Both the position numbers and the translations under genes were made by a program. From contig DEKK01000016.1 of NCBI GenBank assembly GCA_002353815.1, positions 108,335 to 172,334 on the forward strand: a stretch of 64,000 nucleotides of DNA, written 5' to 3'. Origin of the DNA: Bifidobacteriaceae bacterium UBA2724 (lineage in GTDB: Bacteria > Actinomycetota > Actinomycetes > Actinomycetales > Bifidobacteriaceae). The notes beneath the pieces were generated by a model. The model saw nothing but the letters and a program-made list of their open reading frames with translations, was not told the DNA's origin and did no database searches. Shown here piece after piece: positions 26,314-36,038 of the stretch; the stretch's first letter is position 1, and every line of letters begins with the position of its first letter.

Positions 26314-29300
26314 TCAGATGCGGTGCGACGTATGGCGCAGCTCAGCTCCGACGAGAAGCAGAGCCGTCATGGTGAGCAGCAGCATGGTGATGAACGAACC
26401 GGTCTTGGCCAACGAGGCGGTGCCCGTGCTGCCGTTCCCGGCAGCCGTGGTGTCGGAACCGTTGTCGGTGACCTTGCTCTCCAGCGTGAAATCGCGCACC
26501 ATCACGAGGGTCGACAGCGGGGCCACGGTGACCTCGGAGGTCGAATCGTCGGTGTCGGCGGCGTTCACGGCCTGGGGTCCGTCATCGGTGTAGGTCGCGT
26601 TCACCGCAACGATGTCATCGTCGGCGGCCATGGGGCCGAAGGCCTTGGCGCTGGCGGCGGCGTTGGTCGCGGTGGTCGTGCTGGCCTCGGCTTGCGATGC
26701 GCTCAGCGCGGCGAGCGACGTGACCGGCAGGTTGTTGATCTCGGCGAGCGACGTGGCGTTGACAACGTCGCTCGCAACAATCACGCGGTAGTCGTCGGCC
26801 GCGGGGACGGAGACCTTGGCGGCGGTCTCGTTCGCGTTGAGCACAACCACATAGGTGCCGTGGTCATCCGAGATCTGCAGGGCCACGATGCCGTCCGAGG
26901 CTTGCAGGATCTTGGCGTTCTTCTGGATGTCGGCGTAGTCGGAATACTGGAACGCCTTCACGTTCTTGCGCAGCGCGATGAGCCCGCGCACGTAAGCGAC
27001 GCTTCCTGCGTAGTCGTCCTGGCGGTCCCAATCGATGGCGTTGACGGAGTCGCCAGCGTTGTAGCTGTTGCCGTTTCCGCCCTTGGAACGCAGGAACTCC
27101 TGCCCCAGCTGGATTTCGGCGATGCCCTGGCTCAGGAACACGGCGGAGTCGGCGAGCTCGGCGCGCTTGGTGGTCGTCTCATCGGAATCGTTCGGATTCG
27201 ACGCGCGCAGCTTGTCGTACAGCGTCATGTTGTCGTGGATCTCGGCGTACTGAACCACCTGGGAGGCGTTCGCGTAGTTGTCCTGCGCGCTGCCGTTCCA
27301 GCAGGTCGTGGCGCCATCCGCGGAGTCATACTGGCAGCCCAGCATGTTGTGGGCGATGAGGTTCTCCTGGTCCGCCTTGCCGGACACATAGCCGGTGTCG
27401 GTGTCCGAGAACACCGAACCCTTGAGCCCGTCGCGAATCGAATCGTTGAAGAACGAAACCGTCGAGCCCGTGCCAGCGGCGTTGTCCAGCAGGTACGCGT
27501 TCGGCTGCGTCGTCATCGTGGTGTCGCTCGAGACGGAGTCGCCCGCCATGTCCCAGCCTTCGCCGAGAACGATGATGTTCGGGTCGATCTTGTCAAGAGC
27601 CTCGCGCACTTCCTTCATGGTCTCGGTGTCCACGAGGCCCATGAGATCGAAGCGGAAGCCGTCCACGCCGTAGGCGGTGGCCCAGTACGTCACCGAGTTC
27701 ACGATGTACTTGCGCATCATCGCGCGCTCGGAGGCGGTGTCGTTGCCGCAGCCGGACTTGTTGGTGAGATTGCCGTTCGAATCGTAACGGAAGTAATAGC
27801 CCGGAACGGTCTTGTTGAACGAGCTGTCGGCCGCGCTCGCGACGTGGTTGTAGACCACGTCCATGATCACGCCGATGCCCGCGTCATGTAGACCGTCGAC
27901 CATTTCCTTCGTCTCGTCCACGCGGGTGGCGGGATTCGTGGCGTCGGAGGAGTACGAGCCTTCCGGAACGTTGTAGTTCTCCGGATCGTAGCCCCAGTTG
28001 TAGTTCGTGTCGTCGAGCGTCTTCGTTTCGTCAACGGAGGCGTAGTCGAAGAACGGCTGCAGCTGGACGTCGGTGATGCCGAGCTCCTTGAGGTAGTCGA
28101 TGCCGGTGGCGTCGCCGTTGGCGTTCTTCGTGCCGGTCTCGATCATGCCGAGGTACTTGCCGCGGTTGGCCTCCGAGACGCCGGAGGTCTCGCTCCTCGT
28201 GAAGTCGCGGATATGGGTTTCCGCGATGATTGCGTCGCCCTGGCTCACGCGACCGCCGGCGACGGCGTCCACGGTGACTGCGTTGGCCTTGGCGTTCGAC
28301 AGCACGACGGAACGGTCGCCGTTCGCGGTGGCTGCGGTGGCGTACGGGTCGGTCGAGGTGTTCACGCTTCCGTCGGCGAAGGTCAGCTGGTACTGATAGG
28401 CGAGGGCGTCGGCGGTGTTGTCGATCGTGACGGACCACACGCCCTTGGCGCCGCGCGTCATGGCCACGGGGGCGTTGGCCTCGGCGTCGGCCGTTGCATC
28501 CTTGAAGGTCACGAGCTTGAAGTCGGTCGCGGTCGGCGCCCACACCTTGAAGGTGGTGGTGCCGTTGCCGTTGGTGGCGCCCAGGTCGTCGCCGTCATAG
28601 GCGTTCTCGTCGTCGAAGCGGTCGGTGCGCACGATGGCGCCCGCGATCGCCGTGACGGTGCCGAGGTCGGTGCCGTCGGAGTCCTTGAGCGAGACCAGAT
28701 ACTTTCCGGTGATCGACAGGTCGTTCTTCGTCGTGATCGTGACGGTGGAGCCGTTCTTCGTGACGGCCGTCGTCTTGACGGCGTTGCCGCCGGCGTCGGT
28801 CACGGTGGCGGTGACGTCTTTCTTGCTCTCGGCCGTCAGCTTGGCCGTCAGTTGGTTGTAGTCGGAGATCTCCGCGCTCTTGGCCTTGACGCTCAGGTTC
28901 GGCCGGGCGGTGTACACCGTCGGGTCGCCTTGGACGAGCCAGACCTCGGCCTTGCCCGTCTTGGTCGCGGTGTCGAACACCATCGAGGCGGCGGGGACGA
29001 AGTGGTTCGCGTCGTCCGGGTCCTTGCTGGCCCAGGTGTCGCCGCCGTAGCGGCGCAGCAGGCCGATGTCGGCGGCGGCGGAGTAGTTGTAGCCCTTCAG
29101 CGTCCAGGTGCTGACCTCGCCCCAGTCATCGTGGCTGGTGAAGGTCTGGTGGCCGTCGGCGGTGCCGGAGCCCGACCACGTCCACAGATCCCACTGCGGG
29201 GTCTTGTTCACGGTGTCGGAGGAGTTGAAGTACAGGCCGTCATCGCGGTAGTAGTGAACGGTGATGTTCACGTCGTAGGCGGTGTTGGCCTTCACGTAGT

Positions 29301-31566
29301 CCTCGGGGGCTGCGGTGAGCGTGGCGGACGGATCCGCGGCGGTGCCGTCGATCCAGATTTCCGCGGTGCCCGTGGCGTCCACGGTGGCCGTGCGGTCGCC
29401 GCCGACCTTGTCCCACGAATCCGTGGCCTTGACAATCACGCCGAACTGCGTCCAGGTGCCGTCGGTCACGAATTCCGCGACCTTGCCCCAGCCGTCGGCG
29501 CCGGTGAACTCAACCTGGGCGCCGTCGAGGTTGGCGCCGGTGTTGGAGTTGGAGCCCCACACCCACAGCGCACGGTCGGCATCGCCCTCGGCGGCCTTGT
29601 AGTGCACCACGAGGCGGGTCTTGCCGTTCGCGCGGTAGTCGCTCGGGGCGCCGACGGTGCTCGCGTGGTCGGCAACGGTTTCCTGCACGATTCCGGCCGC
29701 GGCGGAGTAGTTGCCGCCGCCCGCCGGGTTATCCCAGGTGTCGCCGCCATCGTTGAACACGTAGCTGACCGCCTGGCCGCCTGTGTCAATCGTGTACTTC
29801 CAATAGCCCGTGGCCTCGTCCTTCGTCATCGCCACGCCCGGAGCGGTGGTCCAGGTGCTTCCGATGCCGTAGTGGATGTGCGGGGTCGCGTAGTTATCGG
29901 TGTTCTTGTAATAGATGGTGAGGGTCGTGTCGGTCGGCTTGACCGTCTCGTCCTCGATCACGTTCTCCGGATCGGAGGGGTCGGTGGTCACGGTGGAGGC
30001 CGGGTGGCTGTCCTTCGTGGCGCCGGCGTACAGCGCCACGGCCGTGCGGGCTGGGATCGTGGTGGTGACCTTGCCGTCGGCGACGGTCACGGTCTGCGAA
30101 CAATCCTCCACGGCGTACACGTTGCAATACTCGCCGTCAGGCAGCGAGGTTGTGTACGTCACGTCAAGGGGCTTCGTGCCGTTGTTGATGGCGAGGAAGC
30201 CCTTGTTTCCGCGCGAGAACGCGATGCTGTCGTTGCCGTTGGACTGCCAGTCCTGAACCGGGGCGGACGTGGTGTCGCCCACGTAGTTGTGGAACGCGAT
30301 GAGGCCGCGCGTGGAGGTCCAGCGCTGCTCGCAGTTCCAGTCACCCGTGTTCGTGGAGCACGCGGTGTTCATGTCGACGTCCGGCACGGAGGTGTCGGTG
30401 GAGCCCGGCGCGCCGGAAGCCGTCTTATCGTTGTCGAACTTATAGCCCGACATAAGGCGCGGCGTGCCGTAGCCGTAGGCGAGCATGAACGCGTTGGCGA
30501 GCTGGTACTTGCCGCTGTCCTTGTAGGTGATCGTGCCGGAGCTGCGCTCGGTGTCCCAGTTGGTGACGAACACGTTTGCGTCGTTGCTCGACAGGTCGCC
30601 GCTCAGACGGTCGGCGAGGCCCTTGAGGGAGGTGACGTTGCCGTTGAAGGCCTGGCTCATCTCGCTCTTGAAGCCGAACTCGGTGACGGTGCCGTTCTGC
30701 GTGTAGTGCGGCGGCTGGATGCCGGCGGCCTCGGCGCTGTTGCCGATGACCTCCTGGATCCAGTAGATGTCATTGGCGTCCTTGCCCACCTTCGTCGCCA
30801 GCTTGGCCTTGATGGCTTTCAGGCTGTCGGTGTTGATGTGCTTGGCCGCGTCGATGCGGAAGCCGACCACGCCCATGTCATACATGCGCGCCATGTAGTC
30901 GGCCTCGATGTCCTGCACCTTGTCGGATTCGGAATCGAAGTCAAGCATGCCGAGCAGGCGGCACTGCTGCACTTCCGTCTGGTTCGTGTAGTCCTTGATC
31001 TTGTCGGTGCACGTGTGGAAATCGTCGGCGGTGAGGCCTTCGGGATACGTGCTGGTGGCGAAGCCGGGGAACGATGCGGTGTCCGGCGTGTATTCGCTGC
31101 CGTTGGTGCCGGTATGGGTCTTGCCCGTGCCGTCGGGGGCGGCGGTGTTGTTCACGACCACATCGGCGATGATGCCCACGCCCGCAGCCTTGCAGGTCGT
31201 GACCATGTTCTTGAATTCCTCTTCGGTGCCCAGCTTGGAGTCGAGCTTGTAGCTGATCGGCTGGTAGGAGGTCCACCATTCGGAGCCCTGGATGGATTCC
31301 TGCGGCGGCGACACCTCCACGTAGCCCACGCCTTCGGGGCCGTACGTGTTGGTGCATTCCTTGGCAATGGTGTTCCAGGTCTGCTGGAACGCGATAACCT
31401 GCACATCGCTGTTCAGGCCCTTGGCTGATGCCGTGGTCGCGCCGGTGGCGTTCGACCCCGTAGTGTCGGCCTGTGCCGTGACTGGGACGATGGCAGCTGC
31501 ACTCAGCGTCATCGCAGCACTTGTGATAATGGCTGCAATACGCCCAGCGCGCCTCCTTGTTTTCAT
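26314..31566 (-). CDS. apuB: Extracellular amylopullulanase, two GH13 modules, LAKTG wall anchor
   Basis: Large secreted enzyme cutting alpha-1,4 and alpha-1,6 bonds of starch, glycogen and pullulan. 1750 residues. Signal peptide to about 33. An alpha-amylase GH13 module (about 50-430) has IIADVVVNN, GFRIDAAKH (nucleophile Asp), IQEVIG (acid Glu) and VTNWDTER. A CBM25-like domain lies at about 545-635, followed by two CBM41-like domains at about 650-900. A CBM48 is at about 985-1090. The type I pullulanase GH13_14 module has YNWGYDPENYNVPEGSY, DVVYNHVAS, GFRFDLMGL, ILGEGWDM and EIHDNMTLYDKL. The C-terminus has LAKTG at 1719, a hydrophobic helix and a basic end: a class-E-type sortase signal. 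GAGAGGAT precedes the ATG. It matches the ApuB plan known from B. breve. Confidence 0.95.
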   Translation of the reverse strand: MKTRRRAGRIAAIITSAAMTLSAAAIVPVTAQADTTGSNATGATTASAKGLNSDVQVIAFQQTWNTIAKECTNTYGPEGVGYVEVSPPQESIQGSEWWTSYQPISYKLDSKLGTEEEFKNMVTTCKAAGVGIIADVVVNNTAAPDGTGKTHTGTNGSEYTPDTASFPGFATSTYPEGLTADDFHTCTDKIKDYTNQTEVQQCRLLGMLDFDSESDKVQDIEADYMARMYDMGVVGFRIDAAKHINTDSLKAIKAKLATKVGKDANDIYWIQEVIGNSAEAAGIQPPHYTQNGTVTEFGFKSEMSQAFNGNVTSLKGLADRLSGDLSSNDANVFVTNWDTERSSGTITYKDSGKYQLANAFMLAYGYGTPRLMSGYKFDNDKTASGAPGSTDTSVPDVDMNTACSTNTGDWNCEQRWTSTRGLIAFHNYVGDTTSAPVQDWQSNGNDSIAFSRGNKGFLAINNGTKPLDVTYTTSLPDGEYCNVYAVEDCSQTVTVADGKVTTTIPARTAVALYAGATKDSHPASTVTTDPSDPENVIEDETVKPTDTTLTIYYKNTDNYATPHIHYGIGSTWTTAPGVAMTKDEATGYWKYTIDTGGQAVSYVFNDGGDTWDNPAGGGNYSAAAGIVQETVADHASTVGAPSDYRANGKTRLVVHYKAAEGDADRALWVWGSNSNTGANLDGAQVEFTGADGWGKVAEFVTDGTWTQFGVIVKATDSWDKVGGDRTATVDATGTAEIWIDGTAADPSATLTAAPEDYVKANTAYDVNITVHYYRDDGLYFNSSDTVNKTPQWDLWTWSGSGTADGHQTFTSHDDWGEVSTWTLKGYNYSAAADIGLLRRYGGDTWASKDPDDANHFVPAASMVFDTATKTGKAEVWLVQGDPTVYTARPNLSVKAKSAEISDYNQLTAKLTAESKKDVTATVTDAGGNAVKTTAVTKNGSTVTITTKNDLSITGKYLVSLKDSDGTDLGTVTAIAGAIVRTDRFDDENAYDGDDLGATNGNGTTTFKVWAPTATDFKLVTFKDATADAEANAPVAMTRGAKGVWSVTIDNTADALAYQYQLTFADGSVNTSTDPYATAATANGDRSVVLSNAKANAVTVDAVAGGRVSQGDAIIAETHIRDFTRSETSGVSEANRGKYLGMIETGTKNANGDATGIDYLKELGITDVQLQPFFDYASVDETKTLDDTNYNWGYDPENYNVPEGSYSSDATNPATRVDETKEMVDGLHDAGIGVIMDVVYNHVASAADSSFNKTVPGYYFRYDSNGNLTNKSGCGNDTASERAMMRKYIVNSVTYWATAYGVDGFRFDLMGLVDTETMKEVREALDKIDPNIIVLGEGWDMAGDSVSSDTTMTTQPNAYLLDNAAGTGSTVSFFNDSIRDGLKGSVFSDTDTGYVSGKADQENLIAHNMLGCQYDSADGATTCWNGSAQDNYANASQVVQYAEIHDNMTLYDKLRASNPNDSDETTTKRAELADSAVFLSQGIAEIQLGQEFLRSKGGNGNSYNAGDSVNAIDWDRQDDYAGSVAYVRGLIALRKNVKAFQYSDYADIQKNAKILQASDGIVALQISDDHGTYVVVLNANETAAKVSVPAADDYRVIVASDVVNATSLAEINNLPVTSLAALSASQAEASTTTATNAAASAKAFGPMAADDDIVAVNATYTDDGPQAVNAADTDDSTSEVTVAPLSTLVMVRDFTLESKVTDNGSDTTAAGNGSTGTASLAKTGSFITMLLLTMTALLLVGAELRHTSHRI

Positions 31567-31879
31567 TGTGGATCCTCTCTTCTTTGATTGGGGCGAATTG
31601 GCTTTTTCCGCTGCTTTGCGGGCAGATTGAGAAGATACTGACGATGTATCTTAAACGGGAGATGGGGTGCCAATTCATGACTATTCTATCGGCATTTTTG
31701 TGACGTAAGTTACACTCCCCGACCCCGTCCGAAGAGGGCGCGAAAAGGGCGAGAAAAGCGGAAAGAGAGGTGTGGGTGGGGTGGGGGCGGCGTGGATCGG
31801 CGGGCGTTGATCGGCGGGTGCGGCGTGGCGCGCGCGGATGGCGCTGACGGCGTGGATCGGCAGGTGCGGCGTGGAAACG

Positions 31880-31914
31880 ACAAAGCCCATCGGCGCGGGG
31901 CCGATGGGCTTTGT
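31880..31914 (-). terminator. Terminator after the anchored alpha-amylase
   Basis: Perfect 15-bp arms beginning ACAAAGCCCATCGGC (31880-31894) and ending at 31914, with a 5-base loop. The T-run lies within the stem end on both strands, so it may work both ways. Confidence 0.8.
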
Positions 31915-31916
31915 GT

Positions 31917-31944
31917 GCTGCCTAGGTCGTGCTGCCTAGGTCGT
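31917..31944. repeat. Perfect 14-bp tandem duplication
   Basis: GCTGCCTAGGTCGT occurs twice in a row (31917-31930, 31931-31944) between the terminator and the amylase stop. Confidence 0.9.
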
Positions 31945-31979
31945 GGACGAGATTTTCTTGGGCTGCGGATGGGAGACGG

Positions 31980-33932
31980 TTACTCCTTGGCGGCCTCGTC
32001 GGGGCCTGCTGCCTCGTCGGAGTCTGCGGATTCGTCGGAATCTGCGTCGCCCTCCTCGTCGTCTGCACGGTCTGCGTCCTTGGCGGCCGTGGCGGCCGCC
32101 GTGCCGGACGCCTTGCCGCCGGTCTTCTTTTTGCCGGTGCCTGTGCCTTTCTTGCTGGGCCAGGCAAGCAGGCCGACGCAGAACACGACCACGATCGCCA
32201 GCGTGATGATGTAGCCGGTCGCGTTCTTCGAGAATGCTTCGCCGATCGTTTCGTCGCTGGCTGCGCTGTCGGCCGCGGCGCCCGTGGCGTCGTTGGCGTC
32301 AGAGCTCTGCTCGCCGTCGGTCGAATACGCGCCGCCGTAGGTCATGTCGATCTTCTTGCTCAGGAAGGTACCGGTTTCGTCGTCAAGCGGCGGATCGCTG
32401 GGGTCAGTGGCGGCGGTGCCGGTCCAGGTCTGCGGCGTGTCGTCGACGTCGATTGCCACGGTGTCGTAGCCATCGAGCGAAGCGGTGAACGTGCCGTCGT
32501 CGGCCACGGTCACGGTCTCGGAGCAGTCGCCAGGGCCATACAGATTGCAATACGTGCCCGCGGGCATCGAGGTCTGGTAGGTGTTCGTGACACCGTCAGG
32601 CAGTCCGTTCATGGCGATGAAGCCTTTGGAACCGCGCCCGAAGGCGAGGTTGTTGCTCTCGTCGTCCCACCAATCGGTCACCTTTTCGCCCATCGTGGCG
32701 TTGTGGAACTTGATCATGCCGCGGATCTGCGTCCAGCGCTCGACGCACAGCCACGGCGAGTTGGTGCCGCACTGCGTGTCGGGGATCGACGTGTCGGTGG
32801 CGCCCGGCGCGCCGGCGTTCTTGTCTTTGAACGCGTATCCGGACTGGATGTTCGGCGTGCCGTAACCATATGCCAGCATGAACGCGTTGGCGAGGATGTA
32901 CGTCTTGCCGTCCTTGTAACTCAGCGACTTGCCGTTGCGCTCGGTGTCCCAGTTGCTCACGAACACGGCGGCCTTGTCGGAATCCACAAAGTCGTCGGTG
33001 GTTCCGATGCTCTTCAAATCGGCGATGCTCATGCCGAACGCGCTCTTGACTTTGTAGGTGAACTGGAATTCCGAAACGTCGCCGCTTTTCAGGTAGTTCG
33101 ACGGCGTGAGCTCCTGCGCGTTGCCGCTGTCGCCGATCACCTCCTGCATCCACCAGATGTCGTCGGCCGGGACGCCGACTTTCTTGGCGAGCTTCTGCTT
33201 GATGGCGAGCACTTCGGACGGCGCGATGTGCTTGATCGCGTCCATGCGGAATCCAGACACGCCCATGGTGTAGAGCTTGGCGAGGTAGTCGGCGAGCACG
33301 TCCTGCACGTGCTCGTCACCGGTGTCGAGGTCCTGCAGTCCGTCAAGCTGACATTCCTGCACGTTCTTGACGTCCATGTAGTCGTTCACGCCGCTCGTGC
33401 AGGTGTGGAAGTCCGCGCTGGTCCACGGCACCGCAGGGAAGCTGCCGTCCGACGTATAGGTACTGCCGGCGACGCCGGTGCCCTCGGACGAGCCGTCCTG
33501 CGGGGCGGCCGCCATGTGGTTCGTGATTGCATCGGCCACCACGCCCACGCCCGCGGCGTTGCAAGTGGCGATCATGTCCTTGAACTCCTCTTCGGTGCCT
33601 TCCTTGGAATCGAGCTTGTAACTGACCGGCTGGTACGAGGTCCACCATTGCGATCCGGTGATCTCTTCGGTGGCCGGGGACACCTCGACGTAGCCCACGC
33701 CCTCGGGGCCCAGCACGTCGGTGCATTCCTTGGCGACCGAGTTCCAGTTCTGCTGGAACTCGATGACCACGACGTCGCTCTTGGGCTTGAAGTTGCCCGC
33801 GCTGACGGTGGTGGACGGGCTTGCGCTCGCGGCGGGTGCCGCGACGAACGCTCCGGCGGCGAGCGATCCGACGGCCATCGTCGCGGCGGCGATGGCGGCT
33901 GCGGCTTTGCGGGCCGTGATGACCAGTGACAT
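31980..33932 (-). CDS. Secreted, membrane-anchored alpha-amylase (GH13)
   Basis: 650 residues. Signal peptide (AAIAAATMAVGSLAAGAFVA), one GH13 module closely similar to the first module of apuB: GVVADAITNHMA, GFRMDAIKHI with the nucleophile Asp, MQEVIG with the acid Glu, and FVSNWDTER. A beta-sandwich C domain, a Thr/Asp-rich linker, a membrane helix (YIITLAIVVVFCVGLLAWPS), a Lys/Gly patch and an acidic Asp/Glu/Ala tail follow. The tail would stay inside, so the enzyme is held on the outer face of the membrane. Start MSLVIT with AAAGAGG upstream. The high similarity to the apuB N-terminus suggests a duplication. Substrate preference: starch and maltodextrin (family knowledge). Confidence 0.92.
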   Translation of the reverse strand: MSLVITARKAAAAIAAATMAVGSLAAGAFVAAPAASASPSTTVSAGNFKPKSDVVVIEFQQNWNSVAKECTDVLGPEGVGYVEVSPATEEITGSQWWTSYQPVSYKLDSKEGTEEEFKDMIATCNAAGVGVVADAITNHMAAAPQDGSSEGTGVAGSTYTSDGSFPAVPWTSADFHTCTSGVNDYMDVKNVQECQLDGLQDLDTGDEHVQDVLADYLAKLYTMGVSGFRMDAIKHIAPSEVLAIKQKLAKKVGVPADDIWWMQEVIGDSGNAQELTPSNYLKSGDVSEFQFTYKVKSAFGMSIADLKSIGTTDDFVDSDKAAVFVSNWDTERNGKSLSYKDGKTYILANAFMLAYGYGTPNIQSGYAFKDKNAGAPGATDTSIPDTQCGTNSPWLCVERWTQIRGMIKFHNATMGEKVTDWWDDESNNLAFGRGSKGFIAMNGLPDGVTNTYQTSMPAGTYCNLYGPGDCSETVTVADDGTFTASLDGYDTVAIDVDDTPQTWTGTAATDPSDPPLDDETGTFLSKKIDMTYGGAYSTDGEQSSDANDATGAAADSAASDETIGEAFSKNATGYIITLAIVVVFCVGLLAWPSKKGTGTGKKKTGGKASGTAAATAAKDADRADDEEGDADSDESADSDEAAGPDEAAKE

Positions 33933-34011
33933 ATCGATGCCTCTTTCTTGTGGCTTCTCTGGTGTCTGGGATGGTGTATTGGGTGTTTCCGATGTAGCGT
34001 CTCGGCGCGTC

Positions 34012-35649
34012 TCAGTGCATGATCGCCGCGGTCTGCGGGTCGATGGTGAGCGTGGCGCCGTCGGCGTTGACCGCCGTGGTCGCATGGCCGCCGCGGGCGA
34101 GCAGCGTGGCGCCGGTGAATCCGACCGGAAGGTGGTCGAGCTCGACCGTCGCGGGGTCGACGCCCGGATTCAGAGCCACGATCACGGCGCTGCCGTCGGC
34201 GGCGGTGCGCTCATAGACGAACACCCTGTCGTCGTCGGAGGCGTGCAGCACGGAGAACCCTCCGTCTCCCCGCAGAGCCGGAGTCTCGTGGCGCAGCGCG
34301 GTGAGTGCGCGCATGTAGTTGAGCTGCGAATCCGGGTCGGATTCCTGTTGCGCCACGTTCGGCGCGTCGGACGAGGCGTCCACGGGCAGATACAGTTTGT
34401 CAGGCGCGGCCTGCGAGAATCCGCGGTTCTCACCGCCGTCCCATTGCATCGGGGTGCGGCTGCCCGTGCGGGTGTACCCGCCCTCTTTGCTGGGCAGGTC
34501 GCGGAACCGCATGCCGATCTCGTCGCCGTAATAGATATAGGGGATGCCGGGCATCGTCAGATACATGGTGAACGCGATCTGCTCTTCGAGCGGGCTCAGG
34601 CGCGGCGCCAGGCGCGAGGTGTCGTGGTTGCACGTGATGAAGCAGAAGTATCCGTCACCATGCGTGCGCTCGTATTGCGGCAGGTATTCGCGCACGAAAC
34701 GCGCGGCGCCGGTGCCGCTGGTGGCGCGGAAGTAGCTGGCGTCGGGGCCGTCGCCCAGCGGGAAGTCGGTGTCCCTGCCCAGCATGGCGTATCCGTTCGG
34801 ATGCCCGTCCCAGCGCCAGTCCAGATAGAAGTCCATGTCGAATCCGGCTTTGAGCGACAGCCAGGGGCGTCCCCATTCCGACACGAACGCGGCCTCGGGG
34901 AACCGTTCGCGCACCCGTCCGATCATGTCCTGCCATGCGGCGATGGTGTACGGCTTGTCATCGCCGTCGTATTTGACCAGCGAATCCGCCATGTCGCAGC
35001 GGAATCCGTCGGCGCCCAGTTCCAGCCAGTAGAGCATGACGTCGACCATGGCGTCGCGGGTGGCGCGTGCAGCGTCGGAATCAGGCGACATCATCCACGG
35101 CTTGTCCTGATGGGCGAAGCCGTAGTTCAGCGCGGGCTGGCACTTGAAGAAATTGAGCACGTACGCGCCGTTGCGGGGTGCTTCGCCGGCGATGAACGGC
35201 AGACCGGGCGCTCCCTCGACCCACAGGTCCGTCCATATATATCGGTCCGAGAACTCATTGCGTTCGGGCTTGCTCGACGCCACGAACCACGGGTGCTCCT
35301 CGCTGGTGTGCCCCGGGACCAGGTCGAGCAGCACGTGAATGCCGCGTTCGTGCGCGGCGGCGAAGAGGCGGATGAGGTCCTGGTTGGTGCCGTAGCGCGG
35401 CGCCACGCGCTTGTAGTCACGCACGTCGTAGCCGGCGTCTTTGAAGGGCGAGTCATAGCACGGGTTGATCCAGAGCGCGGTTGCGCCGAGCGACTTGACG
35501 TAGTCGAGCTTGGCGATGATGCCCTGCAGGTCGCCGATGCCATCGGCGTTCGTGTCGAAGAACGACTGGGGATAGATTTCGTAGAAAACCGCGTCGTTGA
35601 GCCATTCGGCGTGACGGCGTTGGGCTGAGACTTCGTTGTGTGGTGCCAT
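34012..35649 (-). CDS. Cytoplasmic GH13 alpha-glucosidase-type glycosidase
   Basis: 545 residues, no signal peptide. GH13 motifs are all present: LWINPCYDSPFKDAGYDV, LLDLVPGHTS, GFRCDMADSL (nucleophile Asp), VSEWGRP (acid Glu), ITCNHDTSR and PGIPYIYYGDEIGM. The early YEIYPQSFFDTNADGIGD is typical of the oligo-1,6-glucosidase/alpha-glucosidase/trehalose-enzyme branch. It probably acts on imported maltodextrins; the exact bond is not clear. Start ATG 35649 is chosen from the usual N-terminal length; GAAGG is only one base from it. ATGs at 35679 and 35709 are in frame but have no ribosome site. It is divergent from malE across a control region with LacI-type operator candidates. Confidence 0.9.
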   Translation of the reverse strand: MAPHNEVSAQRRHAEWLNDAVFYEIYPQSFFDTNADGIGDLQGIIAKLDYVKSLGATALWINPCYDSPFKDAGYDVRDYKRVAPRYGTNQDLIRLFAAAHERGIHVLLDLVPGHTSEEHPWFVASSKPERNEFSDRYIWTDLWVEGAPGLPFIAGEAPRNGAYVLNFFKCQPALNYGFAHQDKPWMMSPDSDAARATRDAMVDVMLYWLELGADGFRCDMADSLVKYDGDDKPYTIAAWQDMIGRVRERFPEAAFVSEWGRPWLSLKAGFDMDFYLDWRWDGHPNGYAMLGRDTDFPLGDGPDASYFRATSGTGAARFVREYLPQYERTHGDGYFCFITCNHDTSRLAPRLSPLEEQIAFTMYLTMPGIPYIYYGDEIGMRFRDLPSKEGGYTRTGSRTPMQWDGGENRGFSQAAPDKLYLPVDASSDAPNVAQQESDPDSQLNYMRALTALRHETPALRGDGGFSVLHASDDDRVFVYERTAADGSAVIVALNPGVDPATVELDHLPVGFTGATLLARGGHATTAVNADGATLTIDPQTAAIMH

Positions 35650-36038
35650 GCCTTCAAGGGTAGAGGAACGGCGGGCCATGCGTAAACGGGCGTGGCGAGA
35701 TATGGCCATTCGGCGGGGAATATGCCGGTGTGTCCATTATCCGCAAGAGAACAGTGGAGAATTTTTAGCGCGGTCGCGAGAACTTTCTGAAGGGTATTGG
35801 TAATGCTGGGGAGGGGGCGGATTGTTGAACAGTTGCAAACGGTGCAACGGTTTATCTTACAAACGTGCAATTTGGAAAAACAATGAGAAACGTTGAAAAA
35901 TTGCGAACTTCGACTTGCATAGCTCTCAGAAAAGCATGCTACACTGTGTTTCGTTAAAGCCGGGCGTGCAAGTGCTTGGCTTGACAGGGTTACAAAGCCG
36001 TCTCCCGCAATGGAGGCGGAGACAGGAAGGGATCAAAG
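35650..36038. promoter_or_regulatory. Divergent control region, glycosidase/malE
   Basis: 389 bases, AT-rich at 35810-35945. It holds a LacI-type operator candidate TTGCA-AACGG-TGCAA (35833-35847), a second half-site AACGTGCAA about 20 bases on, a third AAACGTTG (35889-35896), and a promoter for malE: TTGCAT (35915-35920) and TACACT (35940-35945) with a long 19-base spacer. Regulation by a MalR-like LacI repressor is expected in bifidobacteria; the regulator gene is not here. Confidence 0.6.

Larger units (their letters stand above)
31567..31979. other. 413-bp gap: apuB promoter region, repeats, amylase terminator
   Basis: The part next to apuB (31567-31715) is AT-richer and should hold its promoter; I could not fix a -35/-10 pair. 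Then come GGTGTGGGTGGGGTGGGGGCG and GCGTGGATCGGC-type repeats (about 31770-31875), the terminator stem (31880-31914) and a perfect 14-bp tandem duplication (31917-31944). No gene. Confidence 0.65.

Noticed and set aside
28213..31428. Very long open frame (over 1000 codons) on the + strand opposite apuB
   Set aside because: It is the complement of a strongly supported gene. Its product is a Val/Gly/Arg/His-rich string without domains, as expected opposite GC-rich codons.
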